Shown one piece after another: positions 26,583 to 36,171 of a DNA stretch of 64,000 bases; position 1 is the stretch's first letter; each line of letters opens with the position of its first letter. The notes beneath the pieces were generated by a model that was given only the letters and a program-made list of their open reading frames with translations, had not been told where the DNA came from and did no database searches. This DNA comes from an uncultured Sphingomonadaceae bacterium (GTDB taxonomy: Bacteria; Pseudomonadota; Alphaproteobacteria; Sphingomonadales; Sphingomonadaceae), in contig CANMWO010000003.1 in the NCBI GenBank assembly GCA_947501695.1, positions 583,001 through 647,000 on the forward strand, read 5' to 3'. Made by a program: the position numbers and the translations under genes.

Positions 26583-28772
26583 ATGAACAGTATGACTGAA
26601 AAAAACGAGCAACTTGCTGTGGGCTACGACCCATATGATGACATGGCTCATGAAACTCCAATATTGATCCAATATTGGCAGGCCGTTTTGCGCCACAAAA
26701 TCGCAATTGCTGCAATTCTTGCGGTCTGTGTTGCTCTTGGTATCATTATTACGTTGTTAACGACCCCGTATTTCACCTCTACCTCTCGAATAGAAATCAG
26801 CCGTGAGCAAGATAAGGTTACTAATGTCGAAGGTGTCACCGGCTCAGATGGGGCTGGTCAAAATCTTGAATTTTATCAAACACAATATTCTTTGCTCGAA
26901 TCCCGTTCGTTAGCAGAGCGGGTTGTTCGAGCTAAAAACCTAGCATCGAGAGATGTGTTTTTTGAAACTTTTGGAGTTGATCCGAACGATTCCGGTATTT
27001 TGTCAGATGCTCCGAAGGCACAATCTGCTGCGCAGAGAAATTTACGCCTGAAGCTTGCTGTAGATCTACTGCAAGAACAGGTCAGTGTTTCGCCTATACG
27101 CGGATCCAGCTTAGTAGATGTCAATTTTGAAAGTCCCAGCTCTAACTTGTCAGCCGAAATTGCGAATGCTTGGATCGAAGAGTTTATCGCGTCCAATCTC
27201 GACCGGCGGTTTAATTCAACTGCAGATGCTAGAAAATTTCTTGAAGAGCAGCTGGCTGAACTCAAGCAGCGACTTGAGGATTCCGAACGGAACCTATCTA
27301 GCTATGCTGACAATAAGGAAATTATTACCTTATCGTCCGAGCAGACGCCTGAGGGCAAAACCGTTTCGCAAAGAACTCTGGCCTCAGCCAATTTAGAAGC
27401 GCTCAATGCTGAACTTGCGCAAGCAACCGCGGACCGTATCTTAGCGGAAAGTGAAGCCAAGCAACGGTCAGGCAATAAAATTGCATTAGCCAATATTCCA
27501 CTCAATAGCCTTCGAGAAGAGCGTGCAAAGGCACAGGCCGAATATGCGAAGTTATTGGTTCAGTTTGAGCCTGAATATCCAGCAGCGAAAGCGATTGAAT
27601 CCCAGATTTCCGCTCTAAACAAAAGTATTGCGGCTGAAGAAACTCGATCACGGACGGGAACATCTGCTCGGTTCAGCGAAGCCTTGGAGAGAGAACAAAA
27701 ATTGCGCGCTCAGGTCAATCGGCTGAAGCGCCAGTTTAGCGGTGAGAGGCGAGACTCGATTCAGTATAATATTTTCCAACGCGAAGTGGATACAAACCGG
27801 CAACTTTATGATGGTTTATTGCAGCGGTACAAAGAAATCGGCGTGGCAGGCGTTGGAACTAATAATATTTCCATTGTGGATCGCGCGCAACCTGCGGAAC
27901 GCCCTTCAAGCCCGAACCTTATTCTTAATGTAGCGTTGGCTTTATTGGGAGGTTTGGGATTAGCCGCGACTTACGTGTTTACAATGGAGCAAATCGACCA
28001 AACCGTCAAAGACCCTAGTGACCTCAAATCTAAACTTGGCATCGCTCCACTGGGTTCGATACCGGATTTCGAGAAGACGGATATATTGCAAAGCCTAACC
28101 GATAAAAAGTCAGTTGCTTGGGAAGCCTATCTTTCTATCCGAACCAGCCTATCTTTCCTGACTGACCATGGGGTGCCAAGGTCGTTTCTGCTTACCAGCA
28201 CCCGGCCAAACGAAGGAAAAAGTACGTCGGCACTGGCTCTGGCGGCGGTATTGGCGAGCACTGGGAAGCGTATTTTACTTATTGATGGAGATATGCGTAA
28301 CCCCTCGCTTCATCAAATGCTTGGGAAAGAAAATACCGCTGGATTAAGTAATAATCTATCCGGCGCGGACGATCTCTCGCAACTAATTCAGGAGAAAACC
28401 GACTACGGCTTCGATGCTATGACGGCAGGGCCGATACCTCCAAATGCTGCGGAACTATTGAGCAGTTCCAGGATGCGCGATTTGATAAACAGATTGGGAG
28501 AAATTTACGATACAGTTATCGTTGATGCGCCGCCCGTTCTGGGATTGGCTGATATCCCATTATTATCAGAATCGGTTGAGGGCGTTATTTACACAATAGA
28601 AGCCGGTGGTGTTAAAATGCGCGGCATTCAATCGGCCATTCAGCGTGTCCGTAGTTCACGCGCGCACATATTCGGTGGGATTGTAACAAAAGTTCAATCG
28701 CAAGATTCGGGTTATGGATATGGCTATGCATATCAATATACCTATGGAAATAAGGCATCGGCAGAGGATTAG
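26583..28772 (+). CDS. Polysaccharide co-polymerase/tyrosine autokinase (Wzc family)
   Basis: 729 residues. Two membrane segments (about 38-60 and 440-460) flank a periplasmic region with Wzz and coiled-coil GNVR parts. The cytoplasmic BY-kinase domain has Walker A STRPNEGKST (near 539-548), Walker A' IDGDM (567-571) and Walker B VIVDAPP (646-652). A C-terminal cluster of six tyrosines (711-721, YGYGYAYQYTY) is the autophosphorylation tail. It controls chain length and export together with the Wza-like protein 37 bases upstream. Confidence 0.93.
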   Translation: MNSMTEKNEQLAVGYDPYDDMAHETPILIQYWQAVLRHKIAIAAILAVCVALGIIITLLTTPYFTSTSRIEISREQDKVTNVEGVTGSDGAGQNLEFYQTQYSLLESRSLAERVVRAKNLASRDVFFETFGVDPNDSGILSDAPKAQSAAQRNLRLKLAVDLLQEQVSVSPIRGSSLVDVNFESPSSNLSAEIANAWIEEFIASNLDRRFNSTADARKFLEEQLAELKQRLEDSERNLSSYADNKEIITLSSEQTPEGKTVSQRTLASANLEALNAELAQATADRILAESEAKQRSGNKIALANIPLNSLREERAKAQAEYAKLLVQFEPEYPAAKAIESQISALNKSIAAEETRSRTGTSARFSEALEREQKLRAQVNRLKRQFSGERRDSIQYNIFQREVDTNRQLYDGLLQRYKEIGVAGVGTNNISIVDRAQPAERPSSPNLILNVALALLGGLGLAATYVFTMEQIDQTVKDPSDLKSKLGIAPLGSIPDFEKTDILQSLTDKKSVAWEAYLSIRTSLSFLTDHGVPRSFLLTSTRPNEGKSTSALALAAVLASTGKRILLIDGDMRNPSLHQMLGKENTAGLSNNLSGADDLSQLIQEKTDYGFDAMTAGPIPPNAAELLSSSRMRDLINRLGEIYDTVIVDAPPVLGLADIPLLSESVEGVIYTIEAGGVKMRGIQSAIQRVRSSRAHIFGGIVTKVQSQDSGYGYGYAYQYTYGNKASAED

Positions 28773-28795
28773 GGCAGTGTCAGGTCAATGAATCT

Positions 28796-29974
28796 ATGTT
28801 GAAAAACCTTTTGATTTGGCTTGTGGCTGTCGCGCTCTCGATTGGAACTGGTGTCACTGCGTTGGGCGCGATTGCCAAAAATAAAACCCCTGAATTAGGG
28901 CTTTCTCTTTTTCCAAAAAATGGGTTTGCAGCGGAAACGGCGGCTGCAGACTTAACCAAAGCATCGATTGCAAAGAATGCTGGAAAGTTTCCTAGTGGGA
29001 TCCGCTCTGGATGGAATACTTTGGCACTGAAAGCATTTTATTCCGAACCTGTCGTTCCTGATGCGATTGCTGTGATAGCATTGTCACATACAGAAGATGT
29101 TCGCGCCGAATTGATGCGAAAGGCATTTGAGCTTTCACGACGCCAACAGCTCGTAACTGGATGGCTGATTGCAGATAGTGTGAATCGAGATGATATCTCG
29201 ACTCTTTTAACATATTACGATACGGCCATGCGAACGAGTAATTCTGTCACTGAGGTGGTTATTCCTGTGATGGCGGCTGCTTTGGCAGATGAGAATTTGG
29301 TAAAACCCTTTGAATCGATATTGAATGACAATCCTCCTTGGGCGGGGCGGTTTTGGCGGCAAGTCGTCATTTCACCGGAATCGGTTGTTAATGCGGCTGA
29401 TCTTCGGCAGAAGCTGCATGATCCGGAAGAGCCAACCGGTGTTTATCAGGACACCGCTCTGATCGCCGCACTTATTCAAGGCCGTCAGTTCGGAAAAGCC
29501 GAACATCTCTATGAAAAATTGTCCCCGCAGAAAAAAGATGTTGGATTGGTAAGAAATTCGGAGTTTGTTTTTCCATCATCATACGCCCCTTTCGATTGGC
29601 AATTGTTTTCGACGGGCGAATATGGAGCAGTGATTGACGAAGGTAGCTTGAATTTAAGCGCTGTTCGGAGCGCAGGCGGCTTATTTGCTCGGCAACTGGT
29701 TCGACTGCCCGACAGCCTGTTAAATCTCGAAGTCACGCTCGCTGATGAATTACCAAAAGATGCCATATTTTCTTTGGAGTTATCCTGTGCAGAGCGCGTC
29801 GACAACAGACCGGCCACTGTAAAAATCTCGTTAGATCGTAAAACGGTCGTTCGAAAAATCAGCAATCAGCTATCGTCATGTGAATTCTACTGGTTAAATA
29901 TTTTGGGGCGATCGTCTGAATTTGGAGAAGGATTCGATGTCACAATTGATTCAATCAAGCTGCGTGCCGGATGA
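28796..29974 (+). CDS. Unrecognised exported or anchored protein in the polysaccharide operon
   Basis: 392 residues; no family recognised. One N-terminal hydrophobic segment (about 5-27) is a signal anchor or signal peptide. Residues about 60-250 look alpha-helical with repeat-like pairs of helices (VRAELMRKAFELSRRQQLVTGWL, LIAALIQGRQFGKAEHLYEKL), reminiscent of TPR-like scaffolds, and the last 120 residues look beta-rich (LEVTLADELPKDAIFSLEL). It lies 23 bases after wzc and 9 bases before the initiating transferase, all same strand, so it most likely acts in polymer assembly at the periplasmic face. Function not assigned. Confidence 0.7.
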   Translation: MLKNLLIWLVAVALSIGTGVTALGAIAKNKTPELGLSLFPKNGFAAETAAADLTKASIAKNAGKFPSGIRSGWNTLALKAFYSEPVVPDAIAVIALSHTEDVRAELMRKAFELSRRQQLVTGWLIADSVNRDDISTLLTYYDTAMRTSNSVTEVVIPVMAAALADENLVKPFESILNDNPPWAGRFWRQVVISPESVVNAADLRQKLHDPEEPTGVYQDTALIAALIQGRQFGKAEHLYEKLSPQKKDVGLVRNSEFVFPSSYAPFDWQLFSTGEYGAVIDEGSLNLSAVRSAGGLFARQLVRLPDSLLNLEVTLADELPKDAIFSLELSCAERVDNRPATVKISLDRKTVVRKISNQLSSCEFYWLNILGRSSEFGEGFDVTIDSIKLRAG

Positions 29975-29983
29975 ATTCTGTTC

Positions 29984-30574
29984 ATGCTGAAACGATTTTT
30001 TGATATTGTTGCGTCGGTCATTGGACTAATTTCTTTGGCACCAATATTCCTCCTCATCGGACTTCTCGTAAGAGTTAATCTGGGAGCACCAGTCTTTTTT
30101 GTACAAGAGCGCCCTGGGCTTAATGGCGAGCCCTTTAAAATGATCAAATTTCGGACTATGAAAGACCTGATCGGAGGGAACGGCGAACGGCTACCAGATG
30201 GAGACCGCTTGACAGGTTTTGGTCGTTTGCTTCGCAGCACTAGTTTGGATGAGCTTCCTGGGCTGTGGAGCGTTTTGAAAGGCGATATGGCTTTGATCGG
30301 TCCGCGTCCATTGCTTATGGAATATATTCCTTTGTATAATTCCGAACAGAATCGCCGTCATGATGTACGACCAGGAATTACCGGTTGGGCACAAGTGAAC
30401 GGCCGCAATGCTATAAGTTGGGAAGAAAAATTCGCAGCTGACTTATGGTATGTCGATAATCAGTCGCTAATGCTGGATTTCAAAATCTTAGCGATGACAA
30501 TTATCAAGGTGCTCAAAAGGGATGACATCGACGCAGATGGGGAAGCAACCATGTCGAAATTTACTGGGAGCTAA
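29984..30574 (+). CDS. Initiating sugar phosphotransferase (PglC-like monotopic PGT)
   Basis: 196 residues. One N-terminal hydrophobic re-entrant helix (about 5-30) and the bacterial sugar transferase core with the catalytic Asp89-Glu90 in STSLDELPGLW, plus KFRTMK, IGPRPL and RPGITGWAQVNGRN. The small size without the extra N-terminal membrane domain fits the PglC type, which transfers a phospho-amino-sugar from UDP to undecaprenyl phosphate and so starts the repeat unit. Two bases separate it from the PglD-like gene. Confidence 0.9.
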   Translation: MLKRFFDIVASVIGLISLAPIFLLIGLLVRVNLGAPVFFVQERPGLNGEPFKMIKFRTMKDLIGGNGERLPDGDRLTGFGRLLRSTSLDELPGLWSVLKGDMALIGPRPLLMEYIPLYNSEQNRRHDVRPGITGWAQVNGRNAISWEEKFAADLWYVDNQSLMLDFKILAMTIIKVLKRDDIDADGEATMSKFTGS

Positions 30575-30576
30575 CT

Positions 30577-31230
30577 ATGGATAATACACCAATTTATGCG
30601 GCATATGGAAAAAGTGGTTTTGGACGCGAAGTTATGCCGATTGTTGTCGAACAATTTGGTCGCGAAGAGCAATCGGTATCAGTATTCATAGATGACGGAA
30701 AAACTGATGAAGCGGTGAACGGGCACAGCGTCTGGAGCTTTGAAGAACTAGAGGCCCACCCGTCACTCAAAAAGAAAATAGTCATTGCGATCGCGGACGG
30801 GAGGGTACGCGAAGAATTAGCCAATAAATGCGCGGCGGCCAATATCGGGTTTATGTCCGTTGTCGCAAGCAACCATCTCAGAATGGACAATTGTATGGTT
30901 GGAGAAGGAGCCATTTTCTGTCCTTTCACAACTCTCACGAGCAATATTGTGATAGGCGTTCATTTCCAGTGCAATATCTATAGCTACATAGCACATGATT
31001 GCGTGATTGGTGATTTTGTAACATTTGCACCGGGCGTCAAATGCAATGGCAATGTCCATATTGAAGATCATGCCTATATTGGTACTGGCGCAATCCTGAA
31101 ACAGGGAACATCAGATTTGCCCTTGCGCATTGGTAGGGGGGCTGTTGTGGGAATGGGCGCGGTGGTCACGAAAGATGTAGCGCCTGGCGCTATTGTGGTT
31201 GGTAATCCCGCTCGTCCACTGGCTAAATAA
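30577..31230 (+). CDS. PglD/NeuD-type sugar O/N-acetyltransferase
   Basis: 217 residues: an N-terminal Rossmann-like nucleotide-sugar domain (IYAAYGKSGFGREVMPIV) and a C-terminal left-handed beta-helix with hexapeptide repeats (about 95-205), ending in GAVVGMGAVVTKDVAPGAIVVGNPARPL. PglD relatives N-acetylate UDP-4-amino-sugars; NeuD relatives O-acetylate sialic acid. The PglC-like neighbour and the convergent PglE-like aminotransferase favour the PglD role. Confidence 0.85.
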   Translation: MDNTPIYAAYGKSGFGREVMPIVVEQFGREEQSVSVFIDDGKTDEAVNGHSVWSFEELEAHPSLKKKIVIAIADGRVREELANKCAAANIGFMSVVASNHLRMDNCMVGEGAIFCPFTTLTSNIVIGVHFQCNIYSYIAHDCVIGDFVTFAPGVKCNGNVHIEDHAYIGTGAILKQGTSDLPLRIGRGAVVGMGAVVTKDVAPGAIVVGNPARPLAK

Positions 31231-31244
31231 AACCTCTCAAAAGT

Positions 31245-32423
31245 TTATTGCATGGCTTTCCCAAACGACTGGCGAACGGCATTGCAATAACCCTCGAGTT
31301 GCCCCTCTTTAATAGATGGATGCGTCAAGAACATAATACTAGTCTCGCCAAGCTCTCTAGCAACCGGTAGCCGCTCTTCCGGCCGCCAGCCTGTTCCATC
31401 AAAAGCTTTTTCAAGATAAACCTCGCTACAACTACCCTGGAAGGCCGGATATCCTTGCGCAACAATATCTGCAACAATCCGATCTCTGGTCCAACCGTCT
31501 TTCAAGCCCTCTGAATTAATATAGCCGTATTGCCGGTAATACGCGTGAGTATGATTGTCATCGACATTTGGCGACCGGACCACCTCTGGAAATGAACGAA
31601 GAACCTTCTGTAAAGCCCGCGCGTTGCGGGTGCGCAACGCGGTCCATTCTTCCATCCTCTTTAGCTGAATCCGGCCAATAGCAGCCTGCACCTCGAGCAT
31701 TCGCCAGTTGGTCCCGAAACTTTCATGCAGCCAGCGAAAACCCGGGGGGTGGTTTTTGTTATAAACAGCATCCCAACTCTTTCCGTGGTCCTTATAAGAC
31801 CACATCCGGTTCCAAAGTTCTTCGTCGTTGGTGCTTACCATACCGCCTTCGCCGCCGGTCGTCATGATTTTATCCTGACAAAATGACCAAGCGCCTGCAT
31901 GGCCAATCGATCCCACCATTCGGTCACCGACTTTTGCTCCATGTGCCTGTGCGCAATCTTCTATAACATAGCAATCCTGCGCGCGTGCAACAGCCATAAT
32001 CCCCTCCATGTCGCAAGGCCAGCCGCCGAGGTGAACGGGGATGATCGCCCGAGTTTTCTCGGTCATCACTGCGGCAATAGTCTTCGGACTGATATTCCCG
32101 CTCTCACCATCAACATCTGCAAAAATCGGAGTTGCGCCTGTGGTGACCACCGACGAGACAGAAGCTATAAAAGTCCTCGGCGTAACGATAACTTCGTCAC
32201 CTTCGCCAATACCAAGGCATTTGAGCACCAAATCAAGCGCCAGAGTTCCATTTGCCAATGCAATTGCTCTGGTAGTATTGGTCCAAGTAGCAAATTCCTT
32301 TTCAAATTTGCGCCCGATTTGTCCAGTCCAGTAATTTACATTGTTTGAAATGATAACATCTCGAACCATATTTGCTTCGTCATCTGAAAAATAGGGCCAC
32401 GGCGATAGATTATTTTGTATCAT
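31245..32423 (-). CDS. DegT/DnrJ/EryC1/StrS family sugar aminotransferase
   Basis: 392 residues, PLP-dependent fold type I. The cofactor lysine is Lys185 in SFCQDKIMTTGGEGG and the pyridine-binding Asp156 is in IEDCAQAHGAKVG. It would aminate a nucleotide-linked 4-keto sugar (PglE- or WcfR-like role). It is convergent with the PglD-like gene and divergent from the next glycosyltransferase, so unlike its functional partners it is transcribed alone from the 32424-32544 region. Confidence 0.88.
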   Translation of the reverse strand: MIQNNLSPWPYFSDDEANMVRDVIISNNVNYWTGQIGRKFEKEFATWTNTTRAIALANGTLALDLVLKCLGIGEGDEVIVTPRTFIASVSSVVTTGATPIFADVDGESGNISPKTIAAVMTEKTRAIIPVHLGGWPCDMEGIMAVARAQDCYVIEDCAQAHGAKVGDRMVGSIGHAGAWSFCQDKIMTTGGEGGMVSTNDEELWNRMWSYKDHGKSWDAVYNKNHPPGFRWLHESFGTNWRMLEVQAAIGRIQLKRMEEWTALRTRNARALQKVLRSFPEVVRSPNVDDNHTHAYYRQYGYINSEGLKDGWTRDRIVADIVAQGYPAFQGSCSEVYLEKAFDGTGWRPEERLPVARELGETSIMFLTHPSIKEGQLEGYCNAVRQSFGKAMQ

Positions 32424-32544
32424 GTACTTCCAACCGAGATTTAGGGTCTTCTGCGGGTAAACTTTGTGGTTTAACTGGGCAAGCTGTTCTTCTATTGGTC
32501 GGCAAGTTTTATCCTATATGGACCAATTATCAAATATGGTTACA

Positions 32545-33654
32545 ATGCGAAAAATCCTGATTAACGGATCATATGCTCCATCACTAATAAATTTTAGAGG
32601 CCATCTGATCCAGCAGATGATCGCGCGAGGGCATGAAGTACATGTGAGCGCACCAAATTTTGAGAAGGAAACCGTAGACAGGCTGCTCAAGATGGGAGCG
32701 CGGGTCCATGAAGTGAAGATGCAAAGAACAGGTGTCGGATTAGTCGGAGACGTCAAATATTTTTTCCAGCTGAGACGCTTGATGAAGAAGGTTGGCGTTG
32801 AACTTGTTCTGAATTATACAATCAAGCCCAACATTTATGGAGGACTTGCCGCCCGTAGCATCGGATCTGAAAGCGCATCGATAGTGTCTGGTCTGGGATA
32901 CGCGTTTTACGAAACAAATGGTTTCAAGCACCGGGTGGTACAGACTCTTTCCCGGTGGCTCTATAAACGCGCCACAACAGCAAATAGCGTGGTGATATTT
33001 CAGAATCCGGATGATCGGGATGATTTTATCAAGGCCGGATGCCTCTTAGACCGGAATAAGGTAAGGATGATCAACGGTTCTGGCGTTGACACAAATTATT
33101 ATAGTGTCGCAAGACTACCAGAGGCTCCGATATTTCTGATTATATCCCGCTTGCTCGTTTCCAAAGGTGTTCGCGAATATGCCAATGCGGCCAGAATTGT
33201 GATGTCAAGGCGGCCGGATTGCAAATTCTTCATAGCGGGATTTCTGGACGGCGGCCCTGACAGCATAAGCCAGAACGAATTGGATGAGTGGATCGGCTGG
33301 GGGATCGAATTCTTGGGGCATCTTGATGATGTACGCCCGGCCATTGAAAACTGCAGCATCTATGTTCTGCCGTCCTACCGGGAAGGGACGCCGCGCACGG
33401 TGTTGGAGGCATCTGCAATGGGTCGGGCTTCGATCGTTACGGACGCACCCGGCTGCCGAGAAACGGTTATCCAGGGAGAGACGGGTTATCTCGTTCCTGT
33501 GAGAGAATCCGCCGCATTGGCAGACGCAATGCTTACGATGGCAGAAGATCCAGCAATGCGCGCAAAAATGGGCGGGGCAGCGCGTAAATTTTGTGAAGAG
33601 AAATATGCGGTCTCGAAGGTCAACGACACCCTAATCAACCATCTTGACCTGTAG
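32545..33654 (+). CDS. Glycosyltransferase family 4
   Basis: 369 residues, GT-B fold. The N-terminal domain starts KILINGSYAPSLINFRGHLI; the C-terminal domain has the nucleotide-sugar-binding E-x7-E (EGTPRTVLEA) and LPSYREG. It resembles PglA-type transferases that add the second sugar, often GalNAc, to lipid-linked bacillosamine-like sugars. The track start at 32464 adds 27 residues with no family match; 32545 and 32536 are the plausible ATGs, neither with a clear ribosome site. Confidence 0.85.
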   Translation: MRKILINGSYAPSLINFRGHLIQQMIARGHEVHVSAPNFEKETVDRLLKMGARVHEVKMQRTGVGLVGDVKYFFQLRRLMKKVGVELVLNYTIKPNIYGGLAARSIGSESASIVSGLGYAFYETNGFKHRVVQTLSRWLYKRATTANSVVIFQNPDDRDDFIKAGCLLDRNKVRMINGSGVDTNYYSVARLPEAPIFLIISRLLVSKGVREYANAARIVMSRRPDCKFFIAGFLDGGPDSISQNELDEWIGWGIEFLGHLDDVRPAIENCSIYVLPSYREGTPRTVLEASAMGRASIVTDAPGCRETVIQGETGYLVPVRESAALADAMLTMAEDPAMRAKMGGAARKFCEEKYAVSKVNDTLINHLDL

Positions 33655-33695
33655 ACTACATTGTGGGCTGAGTATTTAAGATCCACAATAGTAAT

Positions 33696-34817
33696 ATGAT
33701 CTCAACTAGGCTACTTGGCGATCCTATCATTCGGGATCACAACTTTTGGAGCTTGTCCTTGCCAGAAAATTACAATTTTAGATCGGAAGCAGCTCAATGC
33801 TTGCTGGAATGGCAAGAAAAATCTCCAGCAACTTGGCTCATAACCGGTGTTGCAGGGTTCATAGGTTCAAACCTTTTGGAGACATTACTTTTGGCTGGCC
33901 AGAACGTTCGCGGCCTCGATAATTTTGCCACTGGCCATCAAGAAAATTTGGATGAGGTCAGAAAGAATGTTGATGAAGAAAGCTGGTCACGCTTTTTATT
34001 TATCGAAGGAGATATTCGTGATGTTAGCAGCTGCGCTAATGCTGTTGAGGGCGTCGACCACGTTCTCCATCAAGCGGCTCTGGGATCAGTTCCACGCTCA
34101 CTCGCTGATCCTCTTACAACCAACCAAGTGAACATCAACGGCTTCTTGAATATGTTGGACGCCTCACGTCTGTCTCAGGTGAAGAGTTTTGTGTATGCGG
34201 CATCTAGCTCGACTTATGGCGACGAACCGAATTTGCCCAAAAGAGAAGACCGAATTGGTAGTCCGCTTTCTCCATATGCAGTTACCAAATATGTAAACGA
34301 ACTATATGCTGAGGTTTATGCACGTAGCTATAACTTCAAGGCTATTGGTCTTCGCTATTTTAACGTTTTCGGGCCGCGGCAGGATCCCGATGGGGCTTAT
34401 GCCGCAGTTATCCCAAAGTGGACCGCAGCGATGATTGCTGACCATGAGGTAGTGATCAATGGCGATGGTGAAACAAGCCGTGATTTCTGTTTCGTGGCAA
34501 ATGCGGTGCAAGCGAACTTACGAGCAACCATATCCCCGCAGTCCAGTCATGGTGAGGTGTATAATGTGGCGGTTGGTGATCGTACGACGCTTAATGAACT
34601 GTTTCTGGCATTGAAAGAAAGTTTGGGCGAGTTACAGATTCACTATGCGAAGGAACCAAAATACATGGATTTCAGGGCGGGTGACGTGCGACATAGCCAA
34701 GCGGATATCAGCAAAGCACGCGAGAAAATAGGGTATGAGCCTACGCACCATATAAGGGATGGCATCAATACTGCTATGTCGTGGTATGTGCAAAATTTGC
34801 GTGACAGGGCCGAGTAA
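33696..34817 (+). CDS. UDP-GlcNAc/UDP-GlcNAcA 4-epimerase (WbpP/TviC type)
   Basis: 373 residues, extended SDR fold. NAD-binding TGVAGFIGS (50-58) and the catalytic Y194-x3-K198 (PYAVTK); [35 protein letters not shown] and [12 protein letters not shown] are diagnostic of the WbpP/TviC group, which interconverts UDP-GlcNAc(A) and UDP-GalNAc(A). It has about 25 more residues before the Rossmann domain than most relatives. It is followed by the matching dehydrogenase, so the pair should give UDP-GalNAcA. Confidence 0.9.
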   Translation: MISTRLLGDPIIRDHNFWSLSLPENYNFRSEAAQCLLEWQEKSPATWLITGVAGFIGSNLLETLLLAGQNVRGLDNFATGHQENLDEVRKNVDEESWSRFLFIEGDIRDVSSCANAVEGVDHVLHQAALGSVPRSLADPLTTNQVNINGFLNMLDASRLSQVKSFVYAASSSTYGDEPNLPKREDRIGSPLSPYAVTKYVNELYAEVYARSYNFKAIGLRYFNVFGPRQDPDGAYAAVIPKWTAAMIADHEVVINGDGETSRDFCFVANAVQANLRATISPQSSHGEVYNVAVGDRTTLNELFLALKESLGELQIHYAKEPKYMDFRAGDVRHSQADISKAREKIGYEPTHHIRDGINTAMSWYVQNLRDRAE

Positions 34818-34848
34818 AATTTTAGCCATCATTGGATTGGAATCATAA

Positions 34849-36126
34849 ATGCATGAAAAAATTGCCGTTATAGGACTCGGCTATGTCGGCCTACCTGTCG
34901 CGGTCTCGCTGGCTAAGAAATTTGATGGGGTTGTTGGCTTCGACACATCCGCCAAGCGGGTCGAGTCTCTTCAATCAGGCCATGACTGGACTGGAGAAAT
35001 CTCAGACACTGATCTCGTCGAGTCTTCACTAACAGTTTCGGACAACGCCGGATCTCTGGCTGATGCAACATTCCTGCTAGTGACCGTACCGACGCCAATA
35101 GATGACGAAAAGCGGCCGGACCTAGGGCCCATTGCTTCTAGCTGTCGGTTGATTGGTCCTCAGCTGAAAAAAGGCGCTGTTATCGTCTTTGAGTCTACCG
35201 TCTATCCGGGGGTTACTGATGATTTCTGTGGCCCTTTGTTGGAAAAAGAGTCGGGGCTTGTCCGAGGCAAGGATTTTTTTCTGGCTTATAGTCCGGAAAG
35301 GATCAATCCCGGCGATAAAGTTCATCGATTAGAAACAATTACAAAGATCGTATCTGCCGAGGACGATGCAACCTTGGAGCGTGTTAAGGCAGTTTATGGA
35401 GCTATCATCGAAGCAGGCTTGCATGTGGCGCCATCGATCAAAGTGGCGGAAGCGGCAAAGGTAATTGAAAACACCCAGCGCGATCTGAATATTGCGCTGA
35501 TGAACGAAATTGCTCTGATTTTTGACCTTATGGGTATTCGAACAAAAGATGTCCTCGCAGCAGCAGGTACGAAGTGGAACTTTCTACCTTTTTCTCCTGG
35601 TTTGGTTGGAGGTCATTGCATCGGCGTTGACCCCTATTACCTTACAAGTGCGGCAGAAAAAATGGGCTATCGTCCCGAAGTTATTTTAGCCGGACGGCGC
35701 ATAAATGATGAAATGGGTGCGTTTGTCGCTCGCAAAACCGTGAAGCTGCTGGTTCAAAGCGGAGTCAATATCAAGGATGCGAGAGTTGGGGTTTTAGGCC
35801 TGACATTCAAGGAAAATGTTCCAGATCTTCGCAATAGCAAAGTCCCAGACATCATCGCCGAATTGGCGGAATACGGTATTGATCCGATCATCCACGATCC
35901 GTATGCCAATTCGGAGGAAGCTATGCGCGAATATGGGTTGCAGCTTAGCTCAATGGAAAAAATGCATGATTTAGATGCAGTGATATTGACGGTAAACCAC
36001 GATAGTTATTTGGAAGATATCTCTAAAATCGTTTCAAAGTGCAAACGAGAATCTGTCTTCCTTGATGTTAAATCTGCGGTTGATCCCGCATCATTGCCAC
36101 CGTCGTTCAAATATTGGTGCCTCTGA
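34849..36126 (+). CDS. UDP-N-acetylhexosamine 6-dehydrogenase (WbpO/TviB type)
   Basis: 425 residues, UDP-sugar dehydrogenase family. NAD-binding GLGYVG (9-14) and catalytic Cys257 in GGHCIGVDPYY; the three family domains are complete. Similarity to WbpO/TviB (AVIGLGYVGLPVAV, FSPGLVGGHCIGVDPYYLT) points to oxidation of UDP-GlcNAc or UDP-GalNAc to the uronic acid. It lies 31 bases after the WbpP/TviC-type epimerase, an operon known from Vi antigen and P. aeruginosa O6 clusters. Confidence 0.9.
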   Translation: MHEKIAVIGLGYVGLPVAVSLAKKFDGVVGFDTSAKRVESLQSGHDWTGEISDTDLVESSLTVSDNAGSLADATFLLVTVPTPIDDEKRPDLGPIASSCRLIGPQLKKGAVIVFESTVYPGVTDDFCGPLLEKESGLVRGKDFFLAYSPERINPGDKVHRLETITKIVSAEDDATLERVKAVYGAIIEAGLHVAPSIKVAEAAKVIENTQRDLNIALMNEIALIFDLMGIRTKDVLAAAGTKWNFLPFSPGLVGGHCIGVDPYYLTSAAEKMGYRPEVILAGRRINDEMGAFVARKTVKLLVQSGVNIKDARVGVLGLTFKENVPDLRNSKVPDIIAELAEYGIDPIIHDPYANSEEAMREYGLQLSSMEKMHDLDAVILTVNHDSYLEDISKIVSKCKRESVFLDVKSAVDPASLPPSFKYWCL

Positions 36127-36171
36127 TTACGGTGTTTAAAAGTCATTCGAACATACACTCAGAGTGATGAC

